Shown: in pieces, positions 37,398 to 51,498 of the stretch
Layout: the number at the start of each line of letters is the position of its first letter
How positions within the stretch are numbered: the first letter of the stretch is position 1
Source: Gordionus sp. m RMFG-2023
Lineage: Eukaryota; Nematomorpha; Gordioida; Chordodea; Parachordodidae
DNA length: 64,000 bases
Assembly (NCBI RefSeq): GCF_954871325.1
Contig: NC_088779.1
Span: 3,164,846 to 3,228,845 of the forward strand
Direction of reading: 5' to 3'
The notes under the pieces: model-generated
Seen by the model: the letters and a program-made list of their open reading frames with translations, nothing else
What the model was told of the DNA's origin: nothing
Database searches by the model: none
Program-made: the position numbers and the translations under genes

Positions 37398-37625
37398 CTA
37401 TTTTAAAAAAATTATTACAAAATAAACAAATATTGATTTTACTTTTAAATGTTTTTTTAAATTAAAGCTTGAGATTTTAGAGAAAGATATCCTATTGTTG
37501 TTAATACATAATAGGCATTTCGCCTTTAAGTTGACTTTATCATCTGTATCATCTATAAGCTTGAAATATTTTTTATATGGTGGAAATAGAAATTCGGTTT
37601 CTTCTTCTAAGATCTCTAAATCCAT
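37398..37625 (-). mobile_element. hAT transposase N-terminal exon (BED zinc finger)
   Basis: It starts with ATG at 37625. The reading YFKLIDDTDDKVNLKAKC is followed by LLC, then SSFNLKKHLK, which is the C-x2-C...NL..HL pattern of a BED finger at the N-terminus of hAT transposases. After HLK comes a GTAAAA donor-like site, the usual intron position in such genes. No downstream transposase exon is found in the 1-kb gap, so the element is a remnant. A palindrome built on GGAGCGGTGGAGCG lies at 37818-37847 and may be its subterminal repeat. Confidence 0.7.
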
Positions 37626-37852
37626 AATATCTAAAACTATTTTTTATTATATATCTATAAAATGAATATTAATATGACTTACAAGATTTTTCAAAAAATT
37701 TTCAAAAAAGGAAAAACTGATGTGTAATGTTTAAAATGATTAGATGAAAAATCAATATAAAACTCGGCTCAACATTTAATAATGAATAAATTTAAATAAT
37801 ATAATTTATATATTTAAAGGAGCGGTGGAGCGGCGCTCTTCCACTCCAACCT

Positions 37853-40401
<2,549 letters not shown>

Positions 40402-40850
40402 CTTATGAATGCGTGTTATATAAAATTTAACTATATAACACTTTTAATTATATTATTTTACCCATTAATTTTATGTAAAAATAAAAATTATAAATAATTT
40501 GATAGTAAAAAAATTGATTTATGAACAATTTTTTAATAATAAAAGTTTTTAAATTTTAATGAAGACGAACGTCAAAGTTATGAATCGGATATAATTTTTG
40601 TTATGTTAAGGACACTAACTTATGTGGGAAAATGAGAATTTTTTAAAAAAGAATTTCTAAAATAAAATTTTCTATGATTTTTATGATAACTTTTATAAAT
40701 TATATTAAATTTTAAAATATTATTCCAATAATCTTTTAGCTATTGGAAATCAAGAATAAATTATTAATATAAAAATGAATGAAAGTTCAAAATTTAGAGT
40801 TTTCATAACATTCTTATTTATTCAAATCTCTTTATGATCAATTTCGAGAC
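40402..40850. other. AT-rich spacer
   Basis: Nothing recognisable. Confidence 0.35.
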
Positions 40851-41070
40851 TAGTGTTGTTAAACGGCTCATCAAACATTCTTTTCCAGAAAAGGCCATAT
40901 TTTTATTTTTGACACTTACAATTTAGGTGACTTTGACATTGAAGCATCACTTTTCCTAAAAACCTTAGGGTAAACAACTCTCTTATATCTTCGGCCACCC
41001 ATAAGGAAAATCTAGGCAGATAATATCTCTTGAAGCATGTAGATCCAATTGCTTATCTATTCATTAATTT
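40851..41070 (+). mobile_element. MITE tip joined to a LINE 3' fragment
   Basis: CTAGTGTTGTTAAACGGCTC (40851-40870) is the tip of MITE family 1, cut short. Directly after it is a decayed LINE 3' segment (SLFLKTLG-like reading, then AGGCAGATAATATCTC) that also occurs at 14.5-14.66 kb. The LINE probably landed in the MITE. Confidence 0.6.
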
Positions 41071-41399
41071 TTTATATTTATATTTACATCTTATAGGTTT
41101 TTATTTTTTTGATATTTTAATTTTTGCCATATAGTTTTTTATATATTGCTAAATTTATAAGCATATTTTTAAAATGTCTTGACTTTTCAACAGAATGAAA
41201 ATAAATAAATTTTAAAAAAAATTTAGAAAAATTTAATAAAGAAAATTTTAAATATCGGAATGGAAAAGAATATCAAAAAATCAGATATTAACAAAAGTTA
41301 ACCAAATAAATAAAATTCGGTGATCAAATAAATCTTAATAAGGTGTCACTTGATTAAGTGTCGAGTTATAAAGTGTCACGTGATACAGTGTCACATGAT

Positions 41400-41970
41400 A
41401 AAGTGCCACCAAATACTTTATGAATAGAAATGATAATAATATGAGAGGAGGTAAACAACCTGGATACAACAACTCGTCGTCATTTTAATAACGATGACAA
41501 TAATTTTCCACCGTATACAGACTAGAGTATAATGTGAATAGGGCGAAGATAAGAGTGAGAGGGCTTAATTGGGACTTAGAAACGAGAGATAAAATATCTC
41601 TGATTTGCGAGAAAAGCTATCGAAAGAATCTAAAAACTTAAATGGTCTACTATGTCATCTCTGAGAAAACATGAAAATTTGTAGCTGGTATATAAAGGCT
41701 AAACACAATAGTTAAGATTTAGGCGAAGGGTGGAGTGACAAATAAATCATAATATTTATTTATTAAATATAATAAAGTTTTTGATGGAAAATCGAGTCTG
41801 ATCACAAATTTTACGGTTATTATAAATTTATTTGAGCGATTATCAAGGAGCTCCCTAGGCAAAGTGAGGATGGATTTTTGACACTACGGAAACCTTATTT
41901 AGAGAGAGATGAAGAGATTGGTACATTTTGGCGGATTGGTCAAAGTAGATCGAATAAAGAATTGTTGTAA
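41400..41970. repeat. Repeat shared with 25290-25744
   Basis: Shares several 15-20-bp blocks with the region between genes A and B. In both places it lies 3' of a paralogue (B at 25.5 kb, C here). Its frame is interrupted. Confidence 0.5.
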
Positions 41971-42398
41971 TTGAATAAACCCTACTCTTAATATAAGGAC
42001 TGTTGGCACCATTAATTCTCAGATTTTTAAATAACTATTAATACAGCACTATGGAATAAGTAACATCAATTTAATGTCAAGACATCATCCCCATTGTCTT
42101 TTTAGTAGATATAAATATACCTAATTCACCAAATAATAAAGAGAGGTAGATGCACTATATGACCCTTTTTATAATAATTTAATTAGCATTTATAAACTAA
42201 ACTAAAAAAAATAAACAATAATAATGTAAGAAATAATATATTTATATATATATTTGAATCTATGATTTTTTAAAAAAATTATTATTATGAACTATAAAAT
42301 AACTTTTCCACGCTTTCGTAAAGTTAGTTATATAATTTTTATGGACTATATTCTCATAAAAAATTAATTAAGCAAATAATCTCAAAAAAAAATTTTTT

Positions 42399-45300
42399 TT
42401 AATAAAATGTAGATAAAAACGATAAAATAGATGTAATGTATTCTAAAATTCCTTCAAATATATTGTTCCTATGTCCTTCTTCTTTTACCAATTCCTGTTG
42501 TAACGGCGTAAATTGTTTTCCATCCCTAGTAAAAAAAATATGTATAATATAATTCTCCTGTTTTATGTATATAAATATTTATGGAAAATATAATTGTAAC
42601 TGTGAACAGATATTGTATCGCGTTAAGAAAATAACTTTTATAATTATATATTATATATTTGAGGAACGTATAATATGTCTCGAAATTTTAAGGACTCAAG
42701 TTTTGCGTGTTTAGGTATGATTATTTTTAACTAGATCTGTTATTGGCCCGGGGTCTAAAGGCCCAACTTGTGTTGATTAAAAGGGGCTAAAAAATTATTT
42801 TATTTTAATATTGCAAATTAAAGATTTTTTTCTTTCGTCACAAATAATTACTGTCCAGGCATGACTTAAAATTTTGAGCGGGTTGGGAAATCAGTCTTAA
42901 AAATTTTCCTCGGGATGGGGGGGGGGGGCTATAAAGTATATGACGGGTAAAAATAGTTGGGCTTATCTAATCGAAATAAATCCCTTTAAAAGAATTACAT
43001 GTACTTGGATAATATGTGTATTTCATTATTAATGCATAGGGTATCATTGGACAACTGGGTACCATTTACCACGAATTCGTTCTTTAAGTATTCAGCATAT
43101 TCAGGTTCTGTCGTTTTATTTTTGCATTCCCAATATTCGGGCTTTAGGAAATATCTGCATGTTATTTTACAATGGAGTTTGCAAGAGTTTTTATCTATAA
43201 AAACAAAACAAAAAATGAAGTAAAAATTTGAGAAGTTCCAAATTTTGAAGGTTAATTTATTTTTTTTTACTTAAAATGTATCTGTATATCCTTTGCCAAA
43301 TTTCAACTTTCATAAGAATATCATTGCACTTATTATTGTTAGCTTCTTTTGAAGTTATCGGTGACTTTTCTTTCTATAGATATACAATATTTTTGTGAAA
43401 TTATAATCAATTATATAAAGAAATGAAAAGAAAAGAAAAGAAAAGAAAAGAAAAGAAAAGAAAAGAAAAGAAAAGAAAAGAAAAGAAAAGAAAAGAAAAG
43501 AAAAGAAAAGAAAAGAAAAGAAAAGAAAAGAAAAGAAAAGAAAAGAAAAGAAAAGAAAAGAAAAGAAAAGAAAAGAAAAGAAAAGAAAAGAAAAGAAAAG
43601 AAAAGAAAAGAAAAGAAAAGAAAAGAAAAGAAAAGAAAAGAAAAGAAAAGAAAAGAAAAGAAAAGAAAAGAAAAGAAAAGAAAAGAAAAGAAAAGAAAAG
43701 AAAAGAAAAGAAAAGAAAAGAAAAGAAAAGAAAAGAAAAGAAAAGAAAAGAAAAGAAAAGAAAAGAAAAGAAAAGAAAAGAAAAGAAAAGAAAAGAAAAG
43801 AAAAGAAAAGAAAAGAAAAGAAAAGAAAAGAAAAGAAAAGAAAAGAAAAGAAAAGAAAAGAAAAGAAAAGAAAAGAAAAGAAAAGAAAAGAAAAGAGTGA
43901 TACTTTTTCTTTAACTATTTTATACTTTATAATTTATACATGTTGAAATATAAACCCAATAAACTTCTTTTTTTTATTTTTTCTCATATTGTAATTCACT
44001 AATAGACCTAGGCTAAAATAGAGCTTTCTGGCGTTAGAACCAAGCGTGTAATATTGAAAAATGGTCAACCACAAATCGAGCGTTTTTAAAATATCATAAA
44101 CAAACATTTTAGATATTTTAAGACGTTTGCTAAAATTAAAAATTTTGGTCTGCTTCAGTAGTTTTGTACTAATTTGGAAAAAAATCCCCCTATTTTAAAG
44201 TAATAGGTGTATGAATATTTATATATATATTATTTTTTAAATAATTTATAACTATATATTATAGTTTTAATTTTTAGTTTTTCGTAATGACCGGCAAACG
44301 CGCAATTTATAGAAAGGCGAGAGATAGCTTTGGTAGGACCTTAAGAACCAATTATCAAGTTATAATAAACGCAGATTGTTAATTTAAATATTTTAATTAT
44401 TTTTCCTAAGAAAAACCGAAAATTAAGCTCTCATTTTGGAATAAAACATAATAATTTTTCTATTATAATTAATTTTACTTACATTACACGGGACAAATAT
44501 ATCGCTCTTATCATTGCAATCTCCGGAATTGTTACTAAAATATTAATTTTTTAAAAAAATTATATTGTATAATTATTAATATATTATTCTAGTATATTGC
44601 TATGTTTAAAAAAAAAAATTCTATTTAATATAACAAAAATAGAGTTTTGGTGATTTAAACGTTCCCTTATTTTTACATACTATTTTTTTTCATTTATACA
44701 AGCAGATTATAATCTAAATTATTTTGTATCTTAAAATTATAAACAGGTGTTATAAATATACCGAATTTCTGAACATTTCTTCATTTGAAAAGGAATTTCA
44801 AATCCAGCGCAATTTCCCTGGGATTGCCATCTAATTCCGGTAGGTTCTTCCCCAAATTTTTACAATAAAAAAAAATATTATAATTCGTGAAAATTATTAA
44901 ACTATATTTTTTTTATATATAATGGGAAGGTAAAAATTAATATATATATATATATATATATTTAAATTATAAACATTTTTTAATTCATTGGCCATTGATT
45001 ATTTAAATAAGTTAATAATCTTATCTAATTTTTTTGGAATCTAATAACAGTGGGAATTTTAGAACTTACTTCCTTTTGCTCTTCATTAAATTATCTGAGA
45101 TATAGTATGTAAATCGAAATATTAATACTTCGATCTGTAATTTAATTTAAAAAAGATATTCATATCTTGTGTTGACGATGCATTCATTAAAAGTGTGCGT
45201 CGAATGAAAAACAGCTGGGGACGCCATTTTGGTTGCCCATATCATTATTGAAAATTTTAAACGAGTGGTCAATTTATTCCTATGTCCTGTCGTAAATTTT

Positions 45301-47177
45301 ATTAAAGAATTATTGCCTGAACATCGAGATAATAAGGAGAAGCAAGTTATCAATTTAATAGTCGATGGGTTACCAAAAATGGCGAGTCCAGCTGATTTGC
45401 ATTCAACGACGTTTTCAAGTGCATTATTATGAATGCATCGTCATTCTAGGTATTATTGTTATAGCTTGTGTTATACGCAGGCGCGCAGGAATTCGCTATG
45501 GGTGGGAGGAGAGGGGGTGGGATGATTTTAAAAATTTAGAATTATTTCAGGAGTTATTTAAGGATATGTTATGTTTCAGTAATTGATTAGGACAAGTGAC
45601 TCCAAAATATAGACAATTTCTAAAACACAAATTCAAATATATGATAAAATATTAAATTGTAAAAAAAAATCGACGTAAAAAGTAAATGTCTCGAAAAAGA
45701 ACTTTGTAAAAAAAAAATATATAAATTTTTTAAGCATTAGAAATTTGATATATAAATTTAAATTAATAAAAATGTTGGAAATATAAATTAACGCGCAAAA
45801 ATATTCTCAAGAATTATTTCATATATGTATATATATATATTTATAAATTTACAAAGTAGGGGAAGAAATATAATTAAGAAGCATATTATAAATACGTAAT
45901 ATAAAATTGATTCTTCTTTGAGATTGAGCTAATTTTTAAATGATTTCATCAGTGTTAGTGTCACCTCCTTGTGTATTAAGAAGGGCTAATACCAATTCAA
46001 TCTAATTTTTAGAGGTAGCGCTTCTCCAATAATGTTATCAAAGGGCTCGATTTAAACCGATTTTGAAAAACGGCTATTCAATATTTTATTTAGAAAAAAA
46101 ATTCGAATATTTCTCATAGATGTCACAAAAGTTTGGAAATCTATTAGGGAAATCGAGAATTAAGCAATATTCTTCCGGCTAAAATTTTAAGTTGATTTAA
46201 TGTGAAAACTTAAAAAAAACCAACCAAAGTAGGATGTTCTAAGTTAAAAACTTAGCCTAAACTAAACAGGTTTCAAAACTAAAACGAAGCAAGACACAGG
46301 CCATAAGAATTTTTTTTTAAATACATTGTGTGTATATGAAACATTTTAGTTAAACCTATGTTATATTCGAGTATTATATACATGGGCATAATATATCTCA
46401 GTGCAGAGGTATCATTTCTAAGCCCCGGCCAGAGTTTTCCCAGTGGATCAACCAGGGTTTTATATTTTCAAGGCCCAGCCCGGAGTTTTTTAATTAATAT
46501 ATTCTATTTATTTTTAAGTTTTATAGCTAATAATGGCGATTTAGAATATTTTGATTTTTAATATTTATATTAATAAGGCTATAGAAATATATTTGTTTAA
46601 TTAACATAAGTTTTTATTAAATCATATAAATTAAAATATTCTCGAGAACATTTGTAAAATAAATTCTATAATAAATTAAAGTTTATATTGTGCCCGGTCC
46701 ATTCAAATTTAATGAATAATAATAATTTATTTATAAGATTTCCAAGTTACATTAGTATAAAATGGAATTCCATTATTTACTATTTTAATCCAAGATTACA
46801 TTAATTCTTCTAGTATATAAGGTTAGTATATTTATATTATATATGAAATAATTCATATATGGCTTTTATTTAAAAAAAATTATAATATCCTTGATAATAT
46901 AACGTAACAAATTTAATTTTTTTTCTTAAAAAAAACCTAATTTTGCAGCTGGAATTTTTGAATGCGAAATTTCTGAAACAAATAGATATTTGTCATTATT
47001 CAGGTTATTGTTTGCGTTCTGATGTTTTTTTTGGATCACAATCGCAGTTTTTACTTGAGCTTATTTTATTTTATTTTTAAAAAAAATTATATCAATTTTT
47101 AAGTCAAAATTCGGTTTTTAAAAAAATAAATTACATATTAGGAAAGAAAGAATTGTTAATATTTCTAAGATTATCAT
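42399..47177 (-). CDS. Gene C: secreted TSP1 / ADAMTS-like cysteine-rich mini-protein, 5'-most paralogue
   Basis: Seven exons: 47135-47177, 46937-47059, 44762-44846, 44483-44534, 43271-43373, 43005-43194 and 42399-42525. All introns are GT-AG, phases 1,1,2,0,1,2; total 723 nt, 240 residues. Signal peptide MIILEILTILSFLIS; polar linker QVKTAIVIQKKHQN; TSP1-like part (RWQSQGNCAGFEIPFQ, KKC; NSGDC; DIFVPC); exon 5 with NKCNDIL; cysteine-rich part (NSCKLHCKITC, YWECKN, VVNGT, TLCINN); tail DGKQFTPLQQELVKEEG. The ten cysteines after the signal are shared with A and B, suggesting five disulfides. The W..G.C.G...C and CKLxC...NGT...C patterns resemble ADAMTS TSP1 and cysteine-rich modules; protease, disintegrin and spacer are absent. 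It could instead be an unnamed secreted family. Intron 4 contains a 471-bp satellite just before the exon 5 acceptor. Confidence 0.87.
43426..43896. repeat. Pentamer satellite (AAAAG)n, about 94 units
   Basis: An almost perfect AAAAG array in intron 4 of gene C. On the gene's sense strand it is CTTTT repeated, ending only about 50 nt upstream of the exon 5 acceptor at 43374. The 163-codon frame is a repeat artefact. Confidence 0.98.
44074..44312. mobile_element. Possible MITE family 3 copy
   Basis: CACAAATCGAGCGTTT at the left and AAACGCGCAATTTATAG at the right are inverted and resemble the AATTGAGCG ends of the family 3 elements. The interior is shorter and diverged. It lies in gene C intron 3/4 territory. 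Confidence 0.4.
45174..45442 (+). mobile_element. TIR element enclosing a coding-like stretch
   Basis: The ends are inverted: GACGATGCATTCAT at the left and ATGAATGCATCGTC at the right. Imperfect pairing continues inward for about 60 bp (CAGCTGGGGACGCCATTTTGG against the complement of AAATGGCGAGTCCAGCTG). The middle, about 45229-45380, reads without stops on the plus strand (VAHIIIENFKRVVNLF..., ...EHRDNKEKQVINLIVDGLP) and looks more protein-like than its neighbours. There is no clear target-site duplication. Superfamily unknown. Confidence 0.6.
46030..46205. mobile_element. MITE family 1 copy in gene C intron 2
   Basis: Left arm ATGTTATCAAAGGGCTCGAT with AACCGATTTTGAAAAACGGC. The core (ATAGATGTCACAAAAGTTTG) and a worn right arm (CGGCTAAAATTTTAAGTTG) follow. 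Confidence 0.6.
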
Positions 47178-47766
47178 GTTTATGGGTGAAGAAATAATAA
47201 ATTTAATTTTGAAAAAAAGTTTAAAGAAAATTAAATTATAATAATTTTATCTTAAAAAAAATTGACAAAATCTAAAATATCTATATTATAATAAGTTCAA
47301 TTAGGGTACATTAGGGCAAGGTTCATACCCAATTTGAAAACAAACAAAATATAAAATTTTTAAAAAATTATTAGTTGTAAATTGTAACTCGTTATTATTT
47401 TTTTGAGAAATATAATTTCTCAGTATTATAACCTCACCTCGCAAACAAACAAAAAAAATTTAAAACGAGAATGTCAAAATAACCATTACTATTATAGGTA
47501 TATTCTGATTTCGGTTCCAATTTCAAACGAATAAAAATCATAATCTCTTAAGTTTACTTCGTTATATTTCATAGTTTGAAACTCGAATCTTTACCTAAGT
47601 TCTAAGGAGAACTAACATAATTTTTCTTTCAAATGCGAAACCTAAACTTTAACCTTTATTCAATTTTTTTAAGGGATATTTTGAAATATAATAACACGTC
47701 GATAAATATTTTCGTGTGTTAAAAAAAAAAACAACCTTGAACCCGAACTACAAAAGCAAATAAATT
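47178..47766. other. Upstream region of gene C
   Basis: AT-rich and similar in blocks to the region upstream of gene B, so promoter elements may be shared. No core motif can be fixed. Confidence 0.4.
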
Positions 47767-47769
47767 TTT

Positions 47770-47861
<92 letters not shown>

Positions 47862-47872
47862 TTCTTTCTTTT
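47767..47872. repeat. (TTTC)n microsatellite
   Basis: About 26 TTTC units, upstream of gene C. Confidence 0.97.
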
Positions 47873-49059
47873 TAATACTAAAATTTAAACCTGATTTTAA
47901 TACAATATAAAAAAAATAATTTTTAATTTTTAAATATTCAAATAGCGTTTATAATATAGTTATTAATTTGTTTTTAGAATGATTTGATAAGTTTGTCTAC
48001 AACTAAGCCAGTTTTGATTAAGAGATACAATACAATACAATGTAAATTTTAAATACTCAATGGCATTCTCTAAACCTAAAATATATAAATAAGTAGAAGA
48101 AAAAAAATATAAAATTTTATCTTGAAACTACAAAATAGTTATCATAATTAAATTTTAATGGGGAAGATTTATTGATGGAAAAAAAAATGGAATTCCTAAT
48201 GATAAAATTTTAATACCTTTTTGATACGAGAATAGAGAAATTTTGTTATATTATTTGCATCTTTACAACACTTAAATAAAGTCTTAAATCATTCTTGTCA
48301 ATAATTATAACAAAATTTGATATAGAAAGCTAAGAAAACTTAAAAGTTGTAACAAGAAATATAATATTTAAACTTTGCTCTAAAAAGGCTAAATAAGATG
48401 ATCCTTTAATTTATGTAAGTATACCTTACTAAATAAACTAAAAATCAAACAATGATTAATAAATCTAATGAGTGAATAGCAGATAATCTAATTTTACTCA
48501 TTTTATAAATGCTATCTAATTTTTGAATTGCAAAATTAAAATCACATGATATTTTATTTCTTTTATTATATTGAATACTAGACATATATCTTATTATTCA
48601 TAAGGCCAAAAAAACAACATTGAAAATTAAAAAAAGCAACGAAACTCGTGGAAAACGCATTTAAAATAAGATTCCTATTTATCACGATTAAAACGTGATA
48701 ATACCGTGTAGTTCTTTATCCTTTAAAAAATTGAAATTTTAAAGGGATCCCTCTAAATCCGGTGAAGATCCCGGATAGTCTAAAAATTACGACATACATA
48801 TAATTAATATTTTAAAATTTATATTCAAGTTGGTGCATGCGGTAAAGCACATGCCTTTGAAACGGGAGGCTCGATTTCGACTCTCGTAAAGAGCAAAAAA
48901 TTAACATTACACTGGATAGTATCCTTAAATTTAAAATACATTAGGGAGATACGAAAACGATCGTGTTATGATTATGGAGAATATATATTAGATATAATAA
49001 ACGGATGAATAATATTTATAAAATTGTGATGAATGTTTAAGGTCTTCGCAATGGCTTCT
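47873..49059. other. AT-rich spacer with a tRNA-like patch
   Basis: No gene seen apart from the SINE-like patch listed separately. Confidence 0.4.
48826..48895 (+). mobile_element. tRNA-like SINE head (relic)
   Basis: GTTGGTGCATGCGGTAAAGC and GGGAGGCTCGATTTCGACTC have A-box and B-box character at tRNA spacing, but the arms do not pair into a full cloverleaf. Taken as a SINE relic rather than a tRNA gene. Confidence 0.45.
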
Positions 49060-49500
49060 AGCCTTCTTAACGACTCTTCTTCAAATTAGCATATGCATAC
49101 TAGATAAAGATGTCATATTCATTCATAACTTTTCTTTTGTTAGGCAAATAAACAGGCTTGTGTATCCTCTTTTATAACATCATAATCGCTTTCTGCACTA
49201 TCATGCCATTCTAGAAATACAATAAATATTATCATTTATAAAAAAATGAACTTTCCAATATCGGTGCTTCCTCCTACATTGCAGATTGTATTAAATTAAT
49301 ATTTTGTCTTTTCCTAAATCTCTGCAACCACCTAGAATTATAAAAATTACAAACAATATTTAGAACTACTTCATTAAATATTTTACTGTAAATTCTACCT
49401 TTTTCTAGCATGAAAAGGCCATTCAGGCTGCAATTTTGGCTCCGTATCTGTGCAAGCCAAATCAATAATGCTGACTCTAGTTGCTGGTGGTTTATTTGTA
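49060..49500 (-). mobile_element. Tigger/pogo transposase remnant (CENP-B-type HTH)
   Basis: Minus-strand frame over 49274 to about 49495: QLESALLIWLAQIRSQNCS..., EKGRIYSKIFNE..., RWLQRFRKRQNI. This is the pattern of the second helix-turn-helix of CENP-B/Tc5/Tigger-type transposases (LE.AL..W....R..........EKA...........WL.RF.KR..I). Only this domain is kept; no DDE catalytic part is seen. Acidic words at 49170-49240 on the same strand may be another piece. Confidence 0.7.
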
Positions 49501-49913
49501 AGGCATTATGATAATTGTGATTCTATTCTATAAATTAAATATTTTAATAACAATTTTAAACATAAAATAATAATTATTGGATACGTGATAATTAAGCTCT
49601 TAGCCTCAAATAAAAACTCATCAGATTGGGTATCAAGAATTAAAGGGATTGATTTAAATTCAAAAATCATTTTTTTTTAAATATTTAATTATCTTCAATT
49701 TAAAAATCATTGCTTAGCCATTATCCGATCCTCGACAAATATTGCAGATAGAAATCCTGAAATCCCTATTTCCCAACCTCATGATTTTCCATCCTATGTT
49801 TATCATTCTTTTCAATACTATATTTTACATTTTACAATAAAAAATCTATTCAAGACCATGCAATAATAAATAAATATTATTTTATTACAGTCAAAACCGC
49901 TTAATCGCATATT
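49501..49913. other. AT-rich spacer
   Basis: Nothing recognised. Confidence 0.35.
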
Positions 49914-49921
49914 GCCTACGT

Positions 49922-51490
49922 TAGAGAACTGCACGGGCTGTCCGTAGCCCGACCCGACCCGACCCGACCCGACCCGAAAATATATATAATAATATTAATA
50001 TCTTAAATAGTTAGTATAATTTATAATATTAATTATAAAATCATATTATTTAATATTTATCACATTTTAGGATTAAAATGTCAATCATATTAACATGTCA
50101 TGTCATTATTAATTATTATTTTATAAACCTAACAACCGTATACCAAACTATTTTATTACTAAATTGTGTTTCTCGTAAATTACAAGATAAGACATATTTT
50201 ATGTAAGTTTTATTTATTATTTAACAAGCCTATACATTGTCTTTTTTAACATTTGTTTTAACCCTTCACTACAAAGGTAGAAAAAACTCCCTTAACTACA
50301 AAGGTGGGGTCTATTTTACCCCAAATTTTGATTAGATATATCTCAAAACATATTAAAAATTGAGATCTAAAATTTTGAGTATATATTTAAAAAATATTGG
50401 AGATAATAAATACAAAATCTTAGATTAATATTTACTTCCAAAAAAAAGTTAGACAAATTTTCCTAAAATTACTGAAATAAAATTTTCTTTTTCAGTACTT
50501 CCTTTAATTATTTTATTATCACTAAATAAAATTCAAATTTTATTAAATCAATGTTGAATAATGATAATTACATAAATTTTATAAAAAAATATCATATATC
50601 AAAAAAAATATTAATCATCAAATATGTAAAATTATTAAAAAATAATAATGTAAATATATATCTTAATATTATTATTGAATATTTTTTTCTTAAGAAACTA
50701 CAGAGGTGGTAAATACCTTTTTGGACTTCTCTCTATGGGAGGCTGACAATGCGTATTCTGATGCTAGCGCCGAAGTTGACGAGCTAAAAAAATATCTAGA
50801 TCCGAAATTATGTGTTGATGACGATAATATTTTAAAATGGTGGAAAACAAACCATTATGAGTTTCCAAATTTAAGTATTTTAGCTCTTAAATTCCTGGCT
50901 ATCCCTGCTTCGTCGGCTAGCAGTGAAAGGGCGTTTTCAGCTGCTGGTAGGGCCTTTGAGGAGAGAAGGACTCGTTTAAAGCCAGATAAACTGGACGCCT
51001 CTTTATTTATATATCATAATTATTCACTTTGTGATAATTTTGATAATGATATTGATGAGGTCAATATATAATATAATATGTTCATTATATTTTTTATATA
51101 TTTATTAACTTTTACATCATATCTATATTCGCATAAATGATGCTTATTATATAATCGTTATAATTTTTAAATTCGCTTGTATATTAATCGTTTTATAATA
51201 TTTTTTACAAATTTTAAAAATGCAACTTAATATATATCTTGAATAGATTATGGCCGTCAAATAAACTTTTATTTAAGGTGGCTGAACTGAATAAATACAC
51301 ATAAATTTTTTTTTGGTTATTATAATATTAAAACTTAAATTGCAAAATTTTATTCGGGTCGGGCTCGGGTCGGGTCGGGTTGGATTAAAAAATGTGTGCT
51401 CGGGCTCGGGTCGGGCTCGGACAAAAAAAAATTTTAAATTCGGGCTCGGGTCGGGCTCGGGTTGCGAAAAAATTACTTTGCAGTTCTCTA
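49922..51490 (+). mobile_element. hAT DNA transposon, internally deleted, with intact ends
   Basis: A 1569-bp element with perfect 12-bp terminal inverted repeats TAGAGAACTGCA (49922-49933) and TGCAGTTCTCTA (51479-51490). It is flanked by the exact 8-bp duplication GCCTACGT (49914-49921 and 51491-51498). Arrays of GACCC at the left and GGGTC/GGGCTC at the right are subterminal repeats. The only coding part is the C-terminal dimerisation domain at about 50695-51071: WWKTNHYEFPNLSILALKFL, then IPASSASSERAFSAAG, typical of hAT transposases. An acceptor-like TTCTTAAG precedes it, so it may be a last exon. The BED finger and RNase-H catalytic parts are missing, so it cannot move by itself. The exact duplication suggests a fairly recent insertion. 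Confidence 0.95.
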
Positions 51491-51498
51491 GCCTACGT

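Larger units (their letters stand above)
44847..46936. other. Gene C intron 2
   Basis: A 2.1-kb intron holding a TIR element (45174-45442), a MITE family 1 copy (46030-46205), and a CCCGGCC/GGCCCAGCCCGG patch near 46420-46490 that resembles hAT subterminal repeats. A short frame at 45365-45586 has no family resemblance. Confidence 0.45.

Noticed and set aside
43423-43914. 163-codon Lys/Arg/Glu-rich ORF
   Set aside because: Pure AAAAG repeat inside an intron of gene C.
49240-49500. A host gene exon pair (…IIDLACTDTEP… spliced to …WLQRF…)
   Set aside because: The unspliced frame gives a continuous CENP-B/Tigger HTH pattern, a simpler explanation than two short exons.
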